Origin: Hohaiivirga grylli
GTDB taxonomy: Bacteria > Pseudomonadota > Alphaproteobacteria > Rhizobiales > Beijerinckiaceae
Reading direction: 5' to 3'
Length of the DNA: 64,000 nucleotides
NCBI RefSeq assembly: GCF_039655745.1
Contig: NZ_JBBYXI010000003.1
Location: 489,763-553,762, forward strand
In this document: one piece after another, positions 34,491 to 43,253 of the stretch
Position numbering within the stretch: the first letter of the stretch is position 1
Layout: each line of letters begins with the position of its first letter
The notes under the pieces: model-generated
The model's database searches: none
What the model was told of the DNA's origin: nothing
What the model saw: the letters and a program-made list of their open reading frames with translations, nothing else
Program-made: the position numbers and the translations under genes

Positions 34491-35110
34491 TTTTCGTTCT
34501 GCCTGATGAGAGAAATGAATTGGGATTGCCGGATAGGCTCATCTTTAAAGACGCCGGTAAAATGTGCCGTCAGCGTTTGTGTCCCCGGTTGGCGGATACC
34601 GCGCATGGACATACACAGATGTTCAGCCTCCATAATGACCGCAACACCTTTTGCATTCATTCCCTTTTGGAGCTCTTCAGCAATCTCTGCCGTCAGCCTC
34701 TCCTGGGTTTGAAGGCGATGGGCAAATGTACGTACCAGCTTCGCGATGCGGGAGAGACCGAGGATTTTCTCCGATGGAATATAACCCACGTGCGCCTTTC
34801 CAAAGAAAGGAACCAGATGGTGCTCACAATGGGAATAAAACTGGATATCTGAGATTAAAACAATCTCGCCATAATCGGCCTCCTTGGGGAAGGTTGCATC
34901 CAGATCATCAGCGGGGCTTTTAAAATTACCGGAGAATATATCCAGATATGCTCTGGCAACCCGCTGCGGGGTTTCGCGCAGGCCTTCACGCTCCGGGTTA
35001 TCGCCCGCCCACCTGATGAGCACTTCGACGGCAGCCTCGGCTTCCTCACGCGTTGGTCGCTTAACGGCTGGCGCGATAACGCTGATCGCTTTCTGCCGCT
35101 CTTCCATTTG
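34487..35110 (-). CDS. folE: GTP cyclohydrolase I
   Basis: The 207-residue enzyme converts GTP to 7,8-dihydroneopterin triphosphate for folate. Zinc ligands are seen in YSHCEHHLVPFFGKAHVGYIP and the later EAEHLCMSMRG cysteine; the active-site ...KIVRTFAHRLQTQERLT region is typical (KLVRTFAHRLQTQERLT here). The start at 35110 has the ribosome site CGGAGAAAT. An in-frame extension to 35173 is not supported. First gene of the folE-hisI pair. Confidence 0.96.
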   Translation of the reverse strand, partial: QMEERQKAISVIAPAVKRPTREEAEAAVEVLIRWAGDNPEREGLRETPQRVARAYLDIFSGNFKSPADDLDATFPKEADYGEIVLISDIQFYSHCEHHLVPFFGKAHVGYIPSEKILGLSRIAKLVRTFAHRLQTQERLTAEIAEELQKGMNAKGVAVIMEAEHLCMSMRGIRQPGTQTLTAHFTGVFKDEPIRQSQFISLIRQNEK

Positions 35111-35226
35111 ATTTCTCCGTTTAATCATATCTATACACTGGTACGTACAGGTCTTTAGCACTTTATCTCGCAATAGACAGGGAGTATATGCATGCTTATT
35201 GGATATATGTGGGCGTAACGGCTGCT

Positions 35227-35649
35227 ATGCTGGATGACATTTACAATAAACGTATTCTTGAACTGGCAGCGGATATCCCACGTTTAGGGCGTTTGGCATC
35301 TCCTGACGCAACGGCAAAGGCATCATCGAAAATTTGTGGTTCAACAGTTACAGTTGATCTTATCGTAAAAGATGGCGTGGTTGCCGATTTTGCCCATGAA
35401 GTTAAGGCCTGTGCATTAGGGCAAGCCAGCTCATCACTTATGGCACGCCATATCGTAGGTATGCATTGTGATGATCTCAGGATCTTACGTACAACCATGC
35501 ATCAAATGCTGAAGGATGATGGGCCTGCACCCACTGGTGAGTTGCAGGACTTTGAGGTTTTGACACCTATCCGTGCATTTCCAGCCCGTCATGCTTCTGT
35601 ACTGCTGACATTTGATGCTGTTGTTGAAGCACTGGATAAACTGTCCTGA
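35227..35649 (+). CDS. NifU-like iron-sulfur cluster scaffold
   Basis: The 140-residue protein matches the IscU/NifU N-terminal fold: MLDDIYNKRILELAADIPR at the start and cysteines in ASSKICGSTVTVDL and VKACALGQASSSLMAR; the third IscU-type cysteine position is replaced (FPARHASVLLTFDAV reads His-Ala-Ser where others have Cys). It is a scaffold-like protein typical of alphaproteobacteria. ATG 35227 fits the conserved N-terminus; an upstream ATG at 35188 has a GGGAG only 3 bases away. It sits divergent from folE. Confidence 0.85.
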   Translation: MLDDIYNKRILELAADIPRLGRLASPDATAKASSKICGSTVTVDLIVKDGVVADFAHEVKACALGQASSSLMARHIVGMHCDDLRILRTTMHQMLKDDGPAPTGELQDFEVLTPIRAFPARHASVLLTFDAVVEALDKLS

Positions 35650-35667
35650 GGTGTTGATTAAAATCAG

Positions 35668-35694
35668 AACTCCGGCACGAGGCCGGAGTTTTTT
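35668..35694. terminator. Bidirectional terminator
   Basis: AACTCCGG (35668-35675) and CCGGAGTT (35683-35690) with a 7-base loop, then TTTT. It lies between the NifU-like gene and the end of the convergent ABC permease gene. Confidence 0.87.
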
Positions 35695-36397
35695 AGTTCA
35701 GTTCAATGGGCTTGCTGATACCCAGCTTCTTTTCTGCCCAGCGGGCAAAGCGCAGTACGGGATAGCAATAGATAAAATAGAAACCTGCAACGACAAGCCA
35801 GATAAACAGGGTGTAGCGGGCATTCAGCTGAATCATGGACTGCCCCTGACGTGTCAGCTCTGTGATCGCGACGACAGAGAGAATGGCAGTACTCTTGATG
35901 ATCATGACGTAAACGCCACTCATGGATGGCACCATAAGGCGCATGGCCTGTGGCAGGATAATCAGACGTAAAGTCTGCGTATGTGTCAGCCCCAATGCAG
36001 TTGCTGCATTCCATTGCCCCTCAGGGACAGTCTGAATGGCACTGGAAACAATTTCAGAGACATAACTTGACGTGTAGATGGAAAGCGCAACAAACGCTGC
36101 TGTTGTAGCATCCCACTGCAACCATGAAATGTTCAGGTTGGGCATGACATAATAGAAAATATAGAGCTGAACCAGGAACGGTGTGCCACGAAGAACGTGG
36201 ATATAGAGCGCCAGCAGTGGGTTCAGTACAGGTATCCGTTCAGTGCGCAGGATGCCGATCGCAAAACCAAGGGTTGAGCCTGCGAGAATGGCGACCAGAG
36301 AAACCTTAAAGGTCTCAATAAAGCCTTGGAACAGGAATGGCATGATCCTGATAAACAGGGTCCAATATTCATTAAGGGTAAGGAGAATGGTTTCCAT
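35693..36397 (-). CDS. Polar amino acid ABC transporter permease (second)
   Basis: The 234-residue permease has the His/Glu/Gln-type layout: FIETFKVSLVAILAGSTLGF, YIHVLRGTPFLVQLYIFYY and the EAA-loop ATALGLTHTQTLRLIILPQAMR. ATG 36397 is chosen because GAGGTAAGC precedes it, which gives a 5-base gap to the first permease rather than an overlap. The two permeases should form a heterodimer. Confidence 0.93.
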   Translation of the reverse strand: METILLTLNEYWTLFIRIMPFLFQGFIETFKVSLVAILAGSTLGFAIGILRTERIPVLNPLLALYIHVLRGTPFLVQLYIFYYVMPNLNISWLQWDATTAAFVALSIYTSSYVSEIVSSAIQTVPEGQWNAATALGLTHTQTLRLIILPQAMRLMVPSMSGVYVMIIKSTAILSVVAITELTRQGQSMIQLNARYTLFIWLVVAGFYFIYCYPVLRFARWAEKKLGISKPIELN

Positions 36398-36402
36398 AAT
36401 GC

Positions 36403-37098
36403 TTACCTCTTCGCGTTCCATGCCGGCCCGGCAAGATAGGTTTTGATCAGATGGGAAAGCCCGAGCAGGGCTACATAGATAACCAGATAACAGGCAGCTA
36501 TTGTCAGGAAGCTCTCATTCGGCTTTACGCGCTCACTGTTGATCAGCAGACCGGCACTCATAATCTCAAAGACTGTGATGATTGAGAGAAGAGAGGTATC
36601 TTTGACGAGAACGGCTGTCTGTCCTAGCAAAGGCGGCAGAACATTGGCAAAAGCCTGCGGCAGAATGATGTAGCGCAGTCTTTGCGTATAAGTCATGCCA
36701 ACCGACTTGGCGCCTTCAATCTGTCCCTTGGGAACGGATACAATTCCGGCTCTGATAATCTCAGCCATATAAGCAGCGGTATGGAGCGACAGGGCAATAA
36801 TACCCGGCCAAAGCTCATTCCAGCGTGCTGTTGATGGGAAGAGAGAGGGAAGGCCGTAATAGATTATGTAAATCTGGACAAGAAGCGGTGTTGCACGGAT
36901 GAATTCAATATAGGCAGAGACCGGGCGCCAGAAAATGCCATGCTTTGACAGGCGCATCAGTGCCAGAACCAGACCAATCGTAATGGACAGAATAAGAGAC
37001 AACCCTGCAGCAAACAGCGTCTGGCCGAAACCATACGCCAGCTGGTCAAGGTATTGCCCAACAATTCTGTAGTTATAATAGTCGAGGAGCCATTCCAT
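36403..37098 (-). CDS. Polar amino acid ABC transporter permease (first)
   Basis: The 231-residue permease has five helices with YIEFIRATPLLVQIYIIYYGLP and the coupling loop EGAKSVGMTYTQRLRYIILPQAF, the ATPase contact. The N-terminus WLLDYYNYRIVGQYLDQLAYGF is typical. It lies between the binding-protein gene (95 bases upstream, with a possible attenuating hairpin) and the second permease. Confidence 0.93.
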   Translation of the reverse strand: MEWLLDYYNYRIVGQYLDQLAYGFGQTLFAAGLSLILSITIGLVLALMRLSKHGIFWRPVSAYIEFIRATPLLVQIYIIYYGLPSLFPSTARWNELWPGIIALSLHTAAYMAEIIRAGIVSVPKGQIEGAKSVGMTYTQRLRYIILPQAFANVLPPLLGQTAVLVKDTSLLSIITVFEIMSAGLLINSERVKPNESFLTIAACYLVIYVALLGLSHLIKTYLAGPAWNAKR

Positions 37099-37154
37099 CA
37101 GATTAGCCAGAGCCTGCTTTTCATTCGTCGTATTTTTGTGCAGATTTTTAAAAG

Positions 37155-37181
37155 GGGTGGAGATTTAAGAAAGCCCCACCC
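37155..37181 (-). terminator. Possible attenuating hairpin between binding-protein and permease genes
   Basis: On the minus strand GGGTGG and CCACCC form a 6-bp stem around a 15-base loop, followed by CTTTTAAAA. Its place just after the binding-protein stop would allow more binding protein than permease to be made. The large loop makes this tentative. Confidence 0.42.
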
Positions 37182-37193
37182 ACTTAAACAGGA

Positions 37194-37994
37194 TTACTTG
37201 TGATCTTTTTCCCAAGCATCCGAGTTCCACCAGTAGTCAAGCAGTTCATCCAGACGCTTGTCAGCTGAAACAACTTCAATATAGTTGTCGAGCCAGAATT
37301 TCAGATGGTTATGGCTTGGATTTACAGCAAATGCCAGTGGCTCGCGAGCCATGGCATTTTCAAGGATTTTAAGGTTGCCATATTCTTTAATGAAGGTGCG
37401 GATGTTCGCAACGTCCGAAACGCCAGCATCAATACGACCTGTTGATACAGCCTGAGCAACGTCAACTGTACCACCGGAGAATTCTTTCAGAGTTGCTTTT
37501 GGCATATAACGCTTGGCTGCTGCTGCATAAGAACTGGCCTGTGTTGCGCCAACCAGCTTACCTTCAGCATTTGCCTCCTGCCATGTCTTGAGAGGAGAAT
37601 CCTTCAAGGCGAACGCTGCTGTTTCCTGATAGAACATTGGACGGGAAAACAGAAGCTGGGCTGCGCGCTGAGGTGTTGGGGCCATATCAGCCGCAATCAT
37701 ATCGACCTTACCAGCGAGGAGGGCCGGGATCAGGGCTTTCCAGTCATAATCCTGAATGACAAGCTTAACACCGAGGTCTTTGGCCATCATTTCAGCCAGT
37801 TCAATCGCAAGGCCTGTACGCTTGCCGTTCCGATCAATGAAGCTGACTGGTGGTCCCTGTGTCTGAACGGCAATACGCAGTTCGCCACGCTTCAGGATAT
37901 CATCCATTTCGTCTGCATGCCCCGGGAGGGCAAAGCCGATCCAGCTCAGAGCGATAGCAAGAGCGAGAGAGAGCTTTCTCAGTAGTGATGCCAT
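37194..37994 (-). CDS. Polar amino acid ABC transporter, periplasmic binding protein
   Basis: The 266-residue exported protein (signal peptide ending GHADE) has the type II periplasmic-binding fold of the SBP_bac_3 family: ILKRGELRIAVQTQGPPVSF at the start, GLAIELAEMMAKDLGVKL and KVDMIAADMAPTPQRAAQL. The ligand is probably an amino acid but cannot be named. ATG 37994 is preferred; the frame can be extended to a TTG at 38009 but GAGG lies well placed for the ATG. Confidence 0.93.
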   Translation of the reverse strand: MASLLRKLSLALAIALSWIGFALPGHADEMDDILKRGELRIAVQTQGPPVSFIDRNGKRTGLAIELAEMMAKDLGVKLVIQDYDWKALIPALLAGKVDMIAADMAPTPQRAAQLLFSRPMFYQETAAFALKDSPLKTWQEANAEGKLVGATQASSYAAAAKRYMPKATLKEFSGGTVDVAQAVSTGRIDAGVSDVANIRTFIKEYGNLKILENAMAREPLAFAVNPSHNHLKFWLDNYIEVVSADKRLDELLDYWWNSDAWEKDHK

Positions 37995-38062
37995 AATATG
38001 TTGCCTCAATAACAGATAGTTGCTTGTAGATTAGAAACCTCTAGTGAGATTGCCTGTTTGGT

Positions 38063-38815
38063 TTATAAAATTTGTTCGAGAAACAGCTTTGCCCTGTCAG
38101 ACTGCGGGTTGTCAAAGAAATCATTCGGTTTTCGTTCTTCAACAACCTTGCCATTGTCCATAAACAGGATGCGGTCTCCCACTTTTCTGGCAAATTGCAT
38201 TTCATGGGTAACGACGGCCATTGTCATACCCTCGGCAGCAAGTTGCCCCATTAGCTCCAGAACACCCTCAACAGTTTCAGGATCAAGGGCAGAAGTTGCT
38301 TCATCAAACAACATGATCTTTGGGTTCATAGCCAGAGAACGGGCAATCGCTACACGTTGTTGCTGGCCACCGGACAGCTGGCTCGGATAACGATCCGCCA
38401 ACTGTGGAATGCCAACTTTTTCCAAGAGATCTTGTGCAACCTTGGTGGCTTCAGCCTCACTTCTGCGGCGCACGACTTTCTGTGGCAGAATGATATTGTC
38501 CAGTACGCTTTTATGCTGGAAAAGATTGAAGTGCTGGAAAACCATGCCAACTTCCGTTCGCAACTGGTCCACATTGGTTTTCTTGGCTGTTAGCGAGACA
38601 CCGTCAATGATGATACTGCCTGAGTCAATTGTCTCTAAGGCATTGAGTGTCCGCAAGAAAGTGCTTTTGCCAGAACCAGACGGACCAATGACCACCAGAA
38701 CCTCGCCACGGTTGATAGTTGTCGATATACCATCCAGTGCGCGGTGGCTTCGGCCGCCCGCGTGGAATGTTTTTGAGATATTATCGACAATAACGATGGG
38801 GTCGACTGCGGACAT
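38063..38815 (-). CDS. Polar amino acid ABC transporter ATP-binding protein
   Basis: The 250-residue GlnQ/HisP-like ATPase has Walker A GPSGSGKSTFLRTLNALE near residue 41, the Q-loop VGMVFQHFNLFQHKSVLDN, signature LSGGQQQRVAIARSLAMNP and Walker B IMLFDEATSALDPE with the H-loop AVVTHEMQFA. It is the first gene of the importer, followed by binding protein and two permeases on the same strand. Confidence 0.95.
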   Translation of the reverse strand: MSAVDPIVIVDNISKTFHAGGRSHRALDGISTTINRGEVLVVIGPSGSGKSTFLRTLNALETIDSGSIIIDGVSLTAKKTNVDQLRTEVGMVFQHFNLFQHKSVLDNIILPQKVVRRRSEAEATKVAQDLLEKVGIPQLADRYPSQLSGGQQQRVAIARSLAMNPKIMLFDEATSALDPETVEGVLELMGQLAAEGMTMAVVTHEMQFARKVGDRILFMDNGKVVEERKPNDFFDNPQSDRAKLFLEQIL

Positions 38816-39023
38816 TTTTACGACTGGTTTTTAAACTAACGATTGTTGATGTTTGCTTCTTGTACAATCAAAACAAACATACTGATGGATTAATTGAACG
38901 AACGACTATATTTGATGGTAACCTTGAAGGCCACTCACAAAAGACGACAAGTGGCCGTTGTTCAAGAGTTATTTGCGATTTCTAGCAATTTCATACAACT
39001 ATGTTGATAAAAGAGGTGTTTTG

Positions 39024-39374
39024 ATGGGTTCGGTAATACGTCAGGCTGCACATTATGCCATTCGGGCATACCAGCTGACGTTGTCGGGCCTGATTGGTCG
39101 CCATTGTCGTCATTGGCCATCCTGCTCAAGCTATACGGATGAAGCTATTCAGAAATATGGCCTGTGGCGTGGTGGATGGATCGGTTTTGCAAGAATTTGC
39201 CGGTGTGGGCCGGGTGGAACACATGGTATTGATCTGGTGCCGGATCAGCTGCCTCAACAGGCCAGATGGTTCTTGCCCTGGCGTTATGGGCGCTGGCGTG
39301 GTGTGAATGCACCGCCTCCCATGACATGTGAAGACCTTGGAACGGATGAGACCAGGCCCAATAAAGAGCAATAA
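39024..39374 (+). CDS. yidD: Membrane protein insertion efficiency factor YidD
   Basis: The 117-residue protein matches YidD: an amphipathic start (IRQAAHYAIRAYQLTLSGLIG), then HCRHWPSCSSYTDEAIQKYG and WIGFARICRCGPGGTHGIDLVP. YidD sits at the inner membrane face and aids YidC-dependent insertion. ATG 39024 follows the ribosome site AAGAGGTG; a longer frame from 38958 is unsupported. yidD usually lies beside rpmH/rnpA/yidC, which are not here. Confidence 0.93.
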   Translation: MGSVIRQAAHYAIRAYQLTLSGLIGRHCRHWPSCSSYTDEAIQKYGLWRGGWIGFARICRCGPGGTHGIDLVPDQLPQQARWFLPWRYGRWRGVNAPPPMTCEDLGTDETRPNKEQ

Positions 39375-39465
39375 TTCATCTGGGCAACAGGCTTGAGGCA
39401 TTGTCTGTCAGTACATGGTGGTATATGTGATTTGTCGTTGCGGTGACAGACGTCTATTCTCCCGC

Positions 39466-39555
39466 ATGCTGGTTGTTATCGAAACGGATACGCTAACAAC
39501 CTTATTTCACGAACAATCATCCGTGTCCGCTTACCTGCTGTGTTTGCAGGAGTGA
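39466..39555 (+). CDS. Possible leader peptide of thrS, rich in threonine codons
   Basis: A 29-codon frame runs from ATG 39466 to TGA 39553 in the gap before thrS. It encodes the cluster IETDTLTTL, with four Thr codons (ACG, ACG, ACA, ACC) within eight positions. The cluster lies in a hairpin (39471-39501), the usual arrangement of an amino-acid-coded attenuator. Against it, no good ribosome site precedes the ATG. Treat as a hypothesis. Confidence 0.3.
   Translation: MLVVIETDTLTTLFHEQSSVSAYLLCLQE
39471..39507 (+). promoter_or_regulatory. Terminator-like hairpin in the thrS leader
   Basis: GGTTGTTA (39471-39478) pairs perfectly with TAACAACC (39494-39501), a 15-base loop between, followed by TTATTT. 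It lies 74 bases before the thrS ATG and could reduce read-through into thrS or be masked by a ribosome on the leader frame. Confidence 0.4.
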
Positions 39556-39574
39556 GCCAGGAGTTATGTATTAA

Positions 39575-41509
39575 ATGATTACCATAACATTTCCCGATGG
39601 CGCCCAGCGTCAGTATGAATCCGGCGTATCTGGTAAGGATATCGTTGAGGGTATTGCCAAGTCACTTGCAAAGAAGACTGTTGCCATGGCGCTTGACGGT
39701 GTTGTCTGTGACCTGACAGATGCCATTACAGCTGATGCGCGTATCGAATTTGTAACCCGTGATGACCCAAGAGCACTGGAACTGATCCGCCACGATTGTG
39801 CGCATGTTCTGGCGGAAGCTGTTCAGACGCTGTTCCCGGGAACGCAGGTGACCATTGGTCCGGTTATTGAGAACGGTTTCTATTACGATTTTGCACGTGA
39901 CGAGCCTTTTACGCCTGAAGATTTCAAGGCGATCGAAGCTAAAATGCGTGAAATCATTGCGGCAGACCGTCCTTTTACAAAAGAACTCTGGAGCCGCGAA
40001 AAGGCAAAGCAGGTTTTCCGTGATAAGGGCGAGCTCTATAAAGTTGAGCTGGTAGACGCCATTCCGGAAGGTGAAGACCTGAAGATTTACCATCAGGGTG
40101 ACTGGTTCGATCTTTGCCGGGGCCCACATATGACCTCAACAGGCAAGATTGGCAGTGCCTTTAAGTTAATGAAGGTTGCCGGTGCTTACTGGCGCGGCGA
40201 TTCCAATAACCCGATGCTGACCCGTATTTACGGTACAGCCTGGGCAGCGCAGGCTGAGCTGGATGCTTACCTGCATCAGCTGGAAGAAGCCGAAAAGCGT
40301 GATCACCGCCGCCTTGGTCGTGAAATGGATCTGTTCCATTTTCAGGAAGAGGGACCGGGTGTTGTTTTCTGGCATGCCAAAGGCTGGGCCCTGTTCCAGT
40401 CTCTCATCTCTTATATGCGTCGCCGTCTGGAAGGTGACTATAACGAGGTGAACGCTCCCCAGATTCTGGATAAGGCCCTCTGGGAAACATCCGGTCACTG
40501 GGAATGGTACCGTGAGAATATGTTCGTAACGGAAACCGAAGATGAGCGTGTTTTCGTAATTAAACCGATGAACTGCCCGGGTCATATTCAGATATTCAAG
40601 CACGGCTTGAAATCTTATCGTGACTTGCCGATGCGTTTGGCAGAGTTCGGTTCCGTGTCCCGTTACGAGCCATCAGGTGCATTGCATGGCCTGATGCGTG
40701 TCCGTGGCTTCACGCAGGATGATGCTCACATCTTCTGTACCGAAGACCAGATGGCGGAAGAGTGCCTGAAGATCAATGATCTCATTCTCTCAACCTATGC
40801 TGACTTTGGTTTTGATCAGATTGTCGTCAAGCTCTCAACGCGCCCTGAAAAGCGTGTTGGCACTGATGCGATGTGGGATCATGCTGAAGAAGTTATGACT
40901 CGTGTTCTCAAGCAGATTGAAGAGCAGTCCGGTGGACGCATCAAGACGGATATCAATCCGGGTGAGGGTGCATTCTATGGGCCGAAGTTTGAATATGTTC
41001 TGCGTGATGCCATCGGCCGTGACTGGCAGTGTGGTACAACGCAGATTGACTTCAACCTGCCAGAACGTTTTGGTGCCTTCTATGTTGACCATGATGGCCA
41101 GAAGAAGACACCTGTTATGGTACACCGCGCAATCTGTGGTTCAATGGAACGCTTTACCGGTATTCTGATTGAGCATTTTGCAGGACACTTCCCGCTGTGG
41201 CTTGCCCCACAACAGATTACAATCTGCACGATTACGTCCGAAGCAGATGATTATGCGCTGGAAGTGGCAGAACAGTGCCGCAAGGCCGGGCTGCGTGCCG
41301 AGGTTGATCTGCGTAATGAGAAGATCAACTATAAGGTTCGTGAGCATTCACTGGCTAAGATTCCAGTACTGCTTGTGGTTGGTAAGAAGGAAGCAACTGA
41401 AAAAGCTGTTTCTGTTCGCCGCCTTGGCAGCCAGAACCAGACGAATATGACTTTGGATGAGGCTCTGAGCTCTCTCGTGAAAGAGGCGACGCCTCCGGAT
41501 ACAAAGTGA
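39575..41509 (+). CDS. thrS: Threonyl-tRNA synthetase
   Basis: The 644-residue enzyme has the full bacterial layout: TGS domain (residues 1-60), editing domain with HDCAHVLAEAVQ, the SAD domain, the catalytic core with zinc site MNCPGHIQIFKHG, motif 2 region RYEPSGALHGLMRVRGFTQ and the C-terminal anticodon domain (QQITICTITSEADDYALEV). It charges tRNA-Thr; one such tRNA is at 51690. It has its own terminator. E. coli ThrS represses its own mRNA; a different leader device may exist here. Confidence 0.98.
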   Translation: MITITFPDGAQRQYESGVSGKDIVEGIAKSLAKKTVAMALDGVVCDLTDAITADARIEFVTRDDPRALELIRHDCAHVLAEAVQTLFPGTQVTIGPVIENGFYYDFARDEPFTPEDFKAIEAKMREIIAADRPFTKELWSREKAKQVFRDKGELYKVELVDAIPEGEDLKIYHQGDWFDLCRGPHMTSTGKIGSAFKLMKVAGAYWRGDSNNPMLTRIYGTAWAAQAELDAYLHQLEEAEKRDHRRLGREMDLFHFQEEGPGVVFWHAKGWALFQSLISYMRRRLEGDYNEVNAPQILDKALWETSGHWEWYRENMFVTETEDERVFVIKPMNCPGHIQIFKHGLKSYRDLPMRLAEFGSVSRYEPSGALHGLMRVRGFTQDDAHIFCTEDQMAEECLKINDLILSTYADFGFDQIVVKLSTRPEKRVGTDAMWDHAEEVMTRVLKQIEEQSGGRIKTDINPGEGAFYGPKFEYVLRDAIGRDWQCGTTQIDFNLPERFGAFYVDHDGQKKTPVMVHRAICGSMERFTGILIEHFAGHFPLWLAPQQITICTITSEADDYALEVAEQCRKAGLRAEVDLRNEKINYKVREHSLAKIPVLLVVGKKEATEKAVSVRRLGSQNQTNMTLDEALSSLVKEATPPDTK

Positions 41510-41518
41510 TAAAATTAA

Positions 41519-41539
41519 GGGGCCTGCGGGCCCCTTTTT
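41519..41539. terminator. Terminator after thrS
   Basis: GGGGCC (41519-41524), loop TGCG, GGCCCC (41529-41534) and TTTTT, with an A-rich stretch upstream so it can serve the convergent gene too. Confidence 0.87.
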
Positions 41540-42467
41540 AATTCGGGGTTGAATCACCTGCGCGGTCTTTGGTTTCAATGACTTCAATGTCACGATTCAA
41601 ACCTGCTTCTACTTTAAATTCTCGGCTGTAGACTTTGTTGTCATGGCGCGCAATCAGCACATAATCACCTTCTGCCAGTGTCACTTGCGGGAAAGCGCCG
41701 ATGGCTTCACGCACAACGTCACCACCGGGGGTGAGTACGCTGAAAGCCGTATCCGCAAAAGCCTCACTACCTTCTGTTGCGACAAGCTTCAAAGTAACAA
41801 CCGCAGCACGATGGTTAAGAACCGCTTCTGTAACTTTGCCTGTTTCTACTTTTAGGTCTGCACGCTGGATAGCGTTGGCATCGCCATAGGTAGAAACGAT
41901 ATGATAGGTGCCAGCCGGTAATCTGATGGTATCTCCGGGTTTGGCGTTAGACAAGATAAGCTTGCCTTCTGTGTCTGTACCAATGGAAACATAAACAGAG
42001 AAAGAGATGAGAGGAGAGGGGATAGGCGTATCTCCAACCGTCCCGCTAAGCTTCAGAGCGCCTGCATTCACGATAAGTGTTTCTGTCAGGGCCCGATCTT
42101 CAACATTGATCTTTTTAGATGTGCTGGCATAGCCATAGGTTGCCTGAAGAATATACTCGCCACTTGGCAGGTAAATGATTGGTGAGGCTTCCTGAGATTT
42201 GGTGACCAGAGCAGGAGACACATTCTCGTCAACGCTTTGATAAACGCGCCAGACAAGACCAGATGTAATATGGCTTTCGGAATCACCAAGGGTTGCTAAA
42301 GCAACAACCGGAAATTTCTGCTGTTCCTCAGAAGTGGAACTGGTTGGCTGCTCTGATGTTGCAGGAGGCTGTAAAGCTTCAGTGGCCTGCTGAGCATTTC
42401 CGATCAGAGGAAACAGGATTGCAAATACTGCTGGAGATAATCGGCCTATGAAAGTGTTCTGCAACAT
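41538..42467 (-). CDS. Exported protein with three beta-sandwich-like repeats
   Basis: The 309-residue product has a signal peptide ending GNAQQ, a Ser/Thr/Gln-rich linker (residues 25-50) and three related units. Each has an L-P/A-x-G-x-Y core: LPSGEYILQATYGYA, LPAGTYHIVSTYGDA and LAEGDYVLIARHDNK, each followed by a charged strand and a ...V-E-x-G/R-turn such as VETGKVTEAVL. This resembles PEGA or carboxypeptidase-regulatory-like repeats of periplasmic or surface proteins. Function unknown; a Gly-Gln-rich anchor is not seen. Confidence 0.75.
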   Translation of the reverse strand: MLQNTFIGRLSPAVFAILFPLIGNAQQATEALQPPATSEQPTSSTSEEQQKFPVVALATLGDSESHITSGLVWRVYQSVDENVSPALVTKSQEASPIIYLPSGEYILQATYGYASTSKKINVEDRALTETLIVNAGALKLSGTVGDTPIPSPLISFSVYVSIGTDTEGKLILSNAKPGDTIRLPAGTYHIVSTYGDANAIQRADLKVETGKVTEAVLNHRAAVVTLKLVATEGSEAFADTAFSVLTPGGDVVREAIGAFPQVTLAEGDYVLIARHDNKVYSREFKVEAGLNRDIEVIETKDRAGDSTPN

Positions 42468-42672
42468 GTTTACTACCAGCTAAGCCTTTTTCGGAAGGAA
42501 TGCCTTTGTCTGCTTTAATGACATGATTGTCTGAAAACAAAGGCTTAATTCTGATTTGTCTTTAACAGAAAGGTGTGCTGGATGACAGCGGCAAATTTAA
42601 GTTAGCTCTTTATTGCACCAGAGTAGATACTTTAAAGAACAATACATGGTCCGGTTACAGGTAGGAAACGGA

Positions 42673-43251
42673 ATGAACGATACACTTAATTTGATAAAAC
42701 AACGCCGCTCGCTTTCAACAAAGCAGCTCAATGCACCGGGCCCGGATAAACAGCAGCTTGTTGAGATTCTCACATTGGCATCCCGCGTTCCGGATCATGG
42801 CAAGCTGGTGCCATGGCGTTTTGTTGTTATTGAAGGGCAGGCCCGTGAGACTCTTGGAAATGTTATGGCAACTGCTTTCAAACAGTCTCATCCGGCCGCA
42901 GATAGTGAGATGCTTGAGACGGAACAGCAGCGGTTTATGAAGGCACCTGTGATTGTGGCGCTGGTTGCACGCACAATGCCTCATCCCAAAATTCCCTCAT
43001 GGGAGCAGCAGCTAACAGTCGGGGCTGTGGCAATGAACCTTTTACTGGTCTGCGAAGCTGCGGGCTTTTCAGGTAACTGGCTCACAGGTTGGGGGGCCTT
43101 TGATCGGCGTATCCTGAATGAACTTGGGCTCAAGCCGATAGAAAAACTGGCGGGCTTTATTCATATCGGAACGCCCGCAGTTGCTCTTGCGGAGCGAAGT
43201 GATCGTGCAAGGCCAGATATGGCTGACATTATTAGCTACTACGGAGAGTAA
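42673..43251 (+). CDS. Nitroreductase family protein
   Basis: The 192-residue FMN protein has the YdjA-like short nitroreductase pattern: LIKQRRSLSTKQLNAPGPD with the FMN-phosphate-contacting arginines, RVPDHGKLVPWRFVVIEG, and GFSGNWLTGWGAFD. It reduces nitro or quinone compounds with NAD(P)H. ATG 42673 follows AGGAAACGG; longer frames begin at 42613 and 42646. It is 2 bases upstream of the flavin-reductase-like gene and surely cotranscribed with it. Confidence 0.9.
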   Translation: MNDTLNLIKQRRSLSTKQLNAPGPDKQQLVEILTLASRVPDHGKLVPWRFVVIEGQARETLGNVMATAFKQSHPAADSEMLETEQQRFMKAPVIVALVARTMPHPKIPSWEQQLTVGAVAMNLLLVCEAAGFSGNWLTGWGAFDRRILNELGLKPIEKLAGFIHIGTPAVALAERSDRARPDMADIISYYGE

Positions 43252-43253
43252 GG

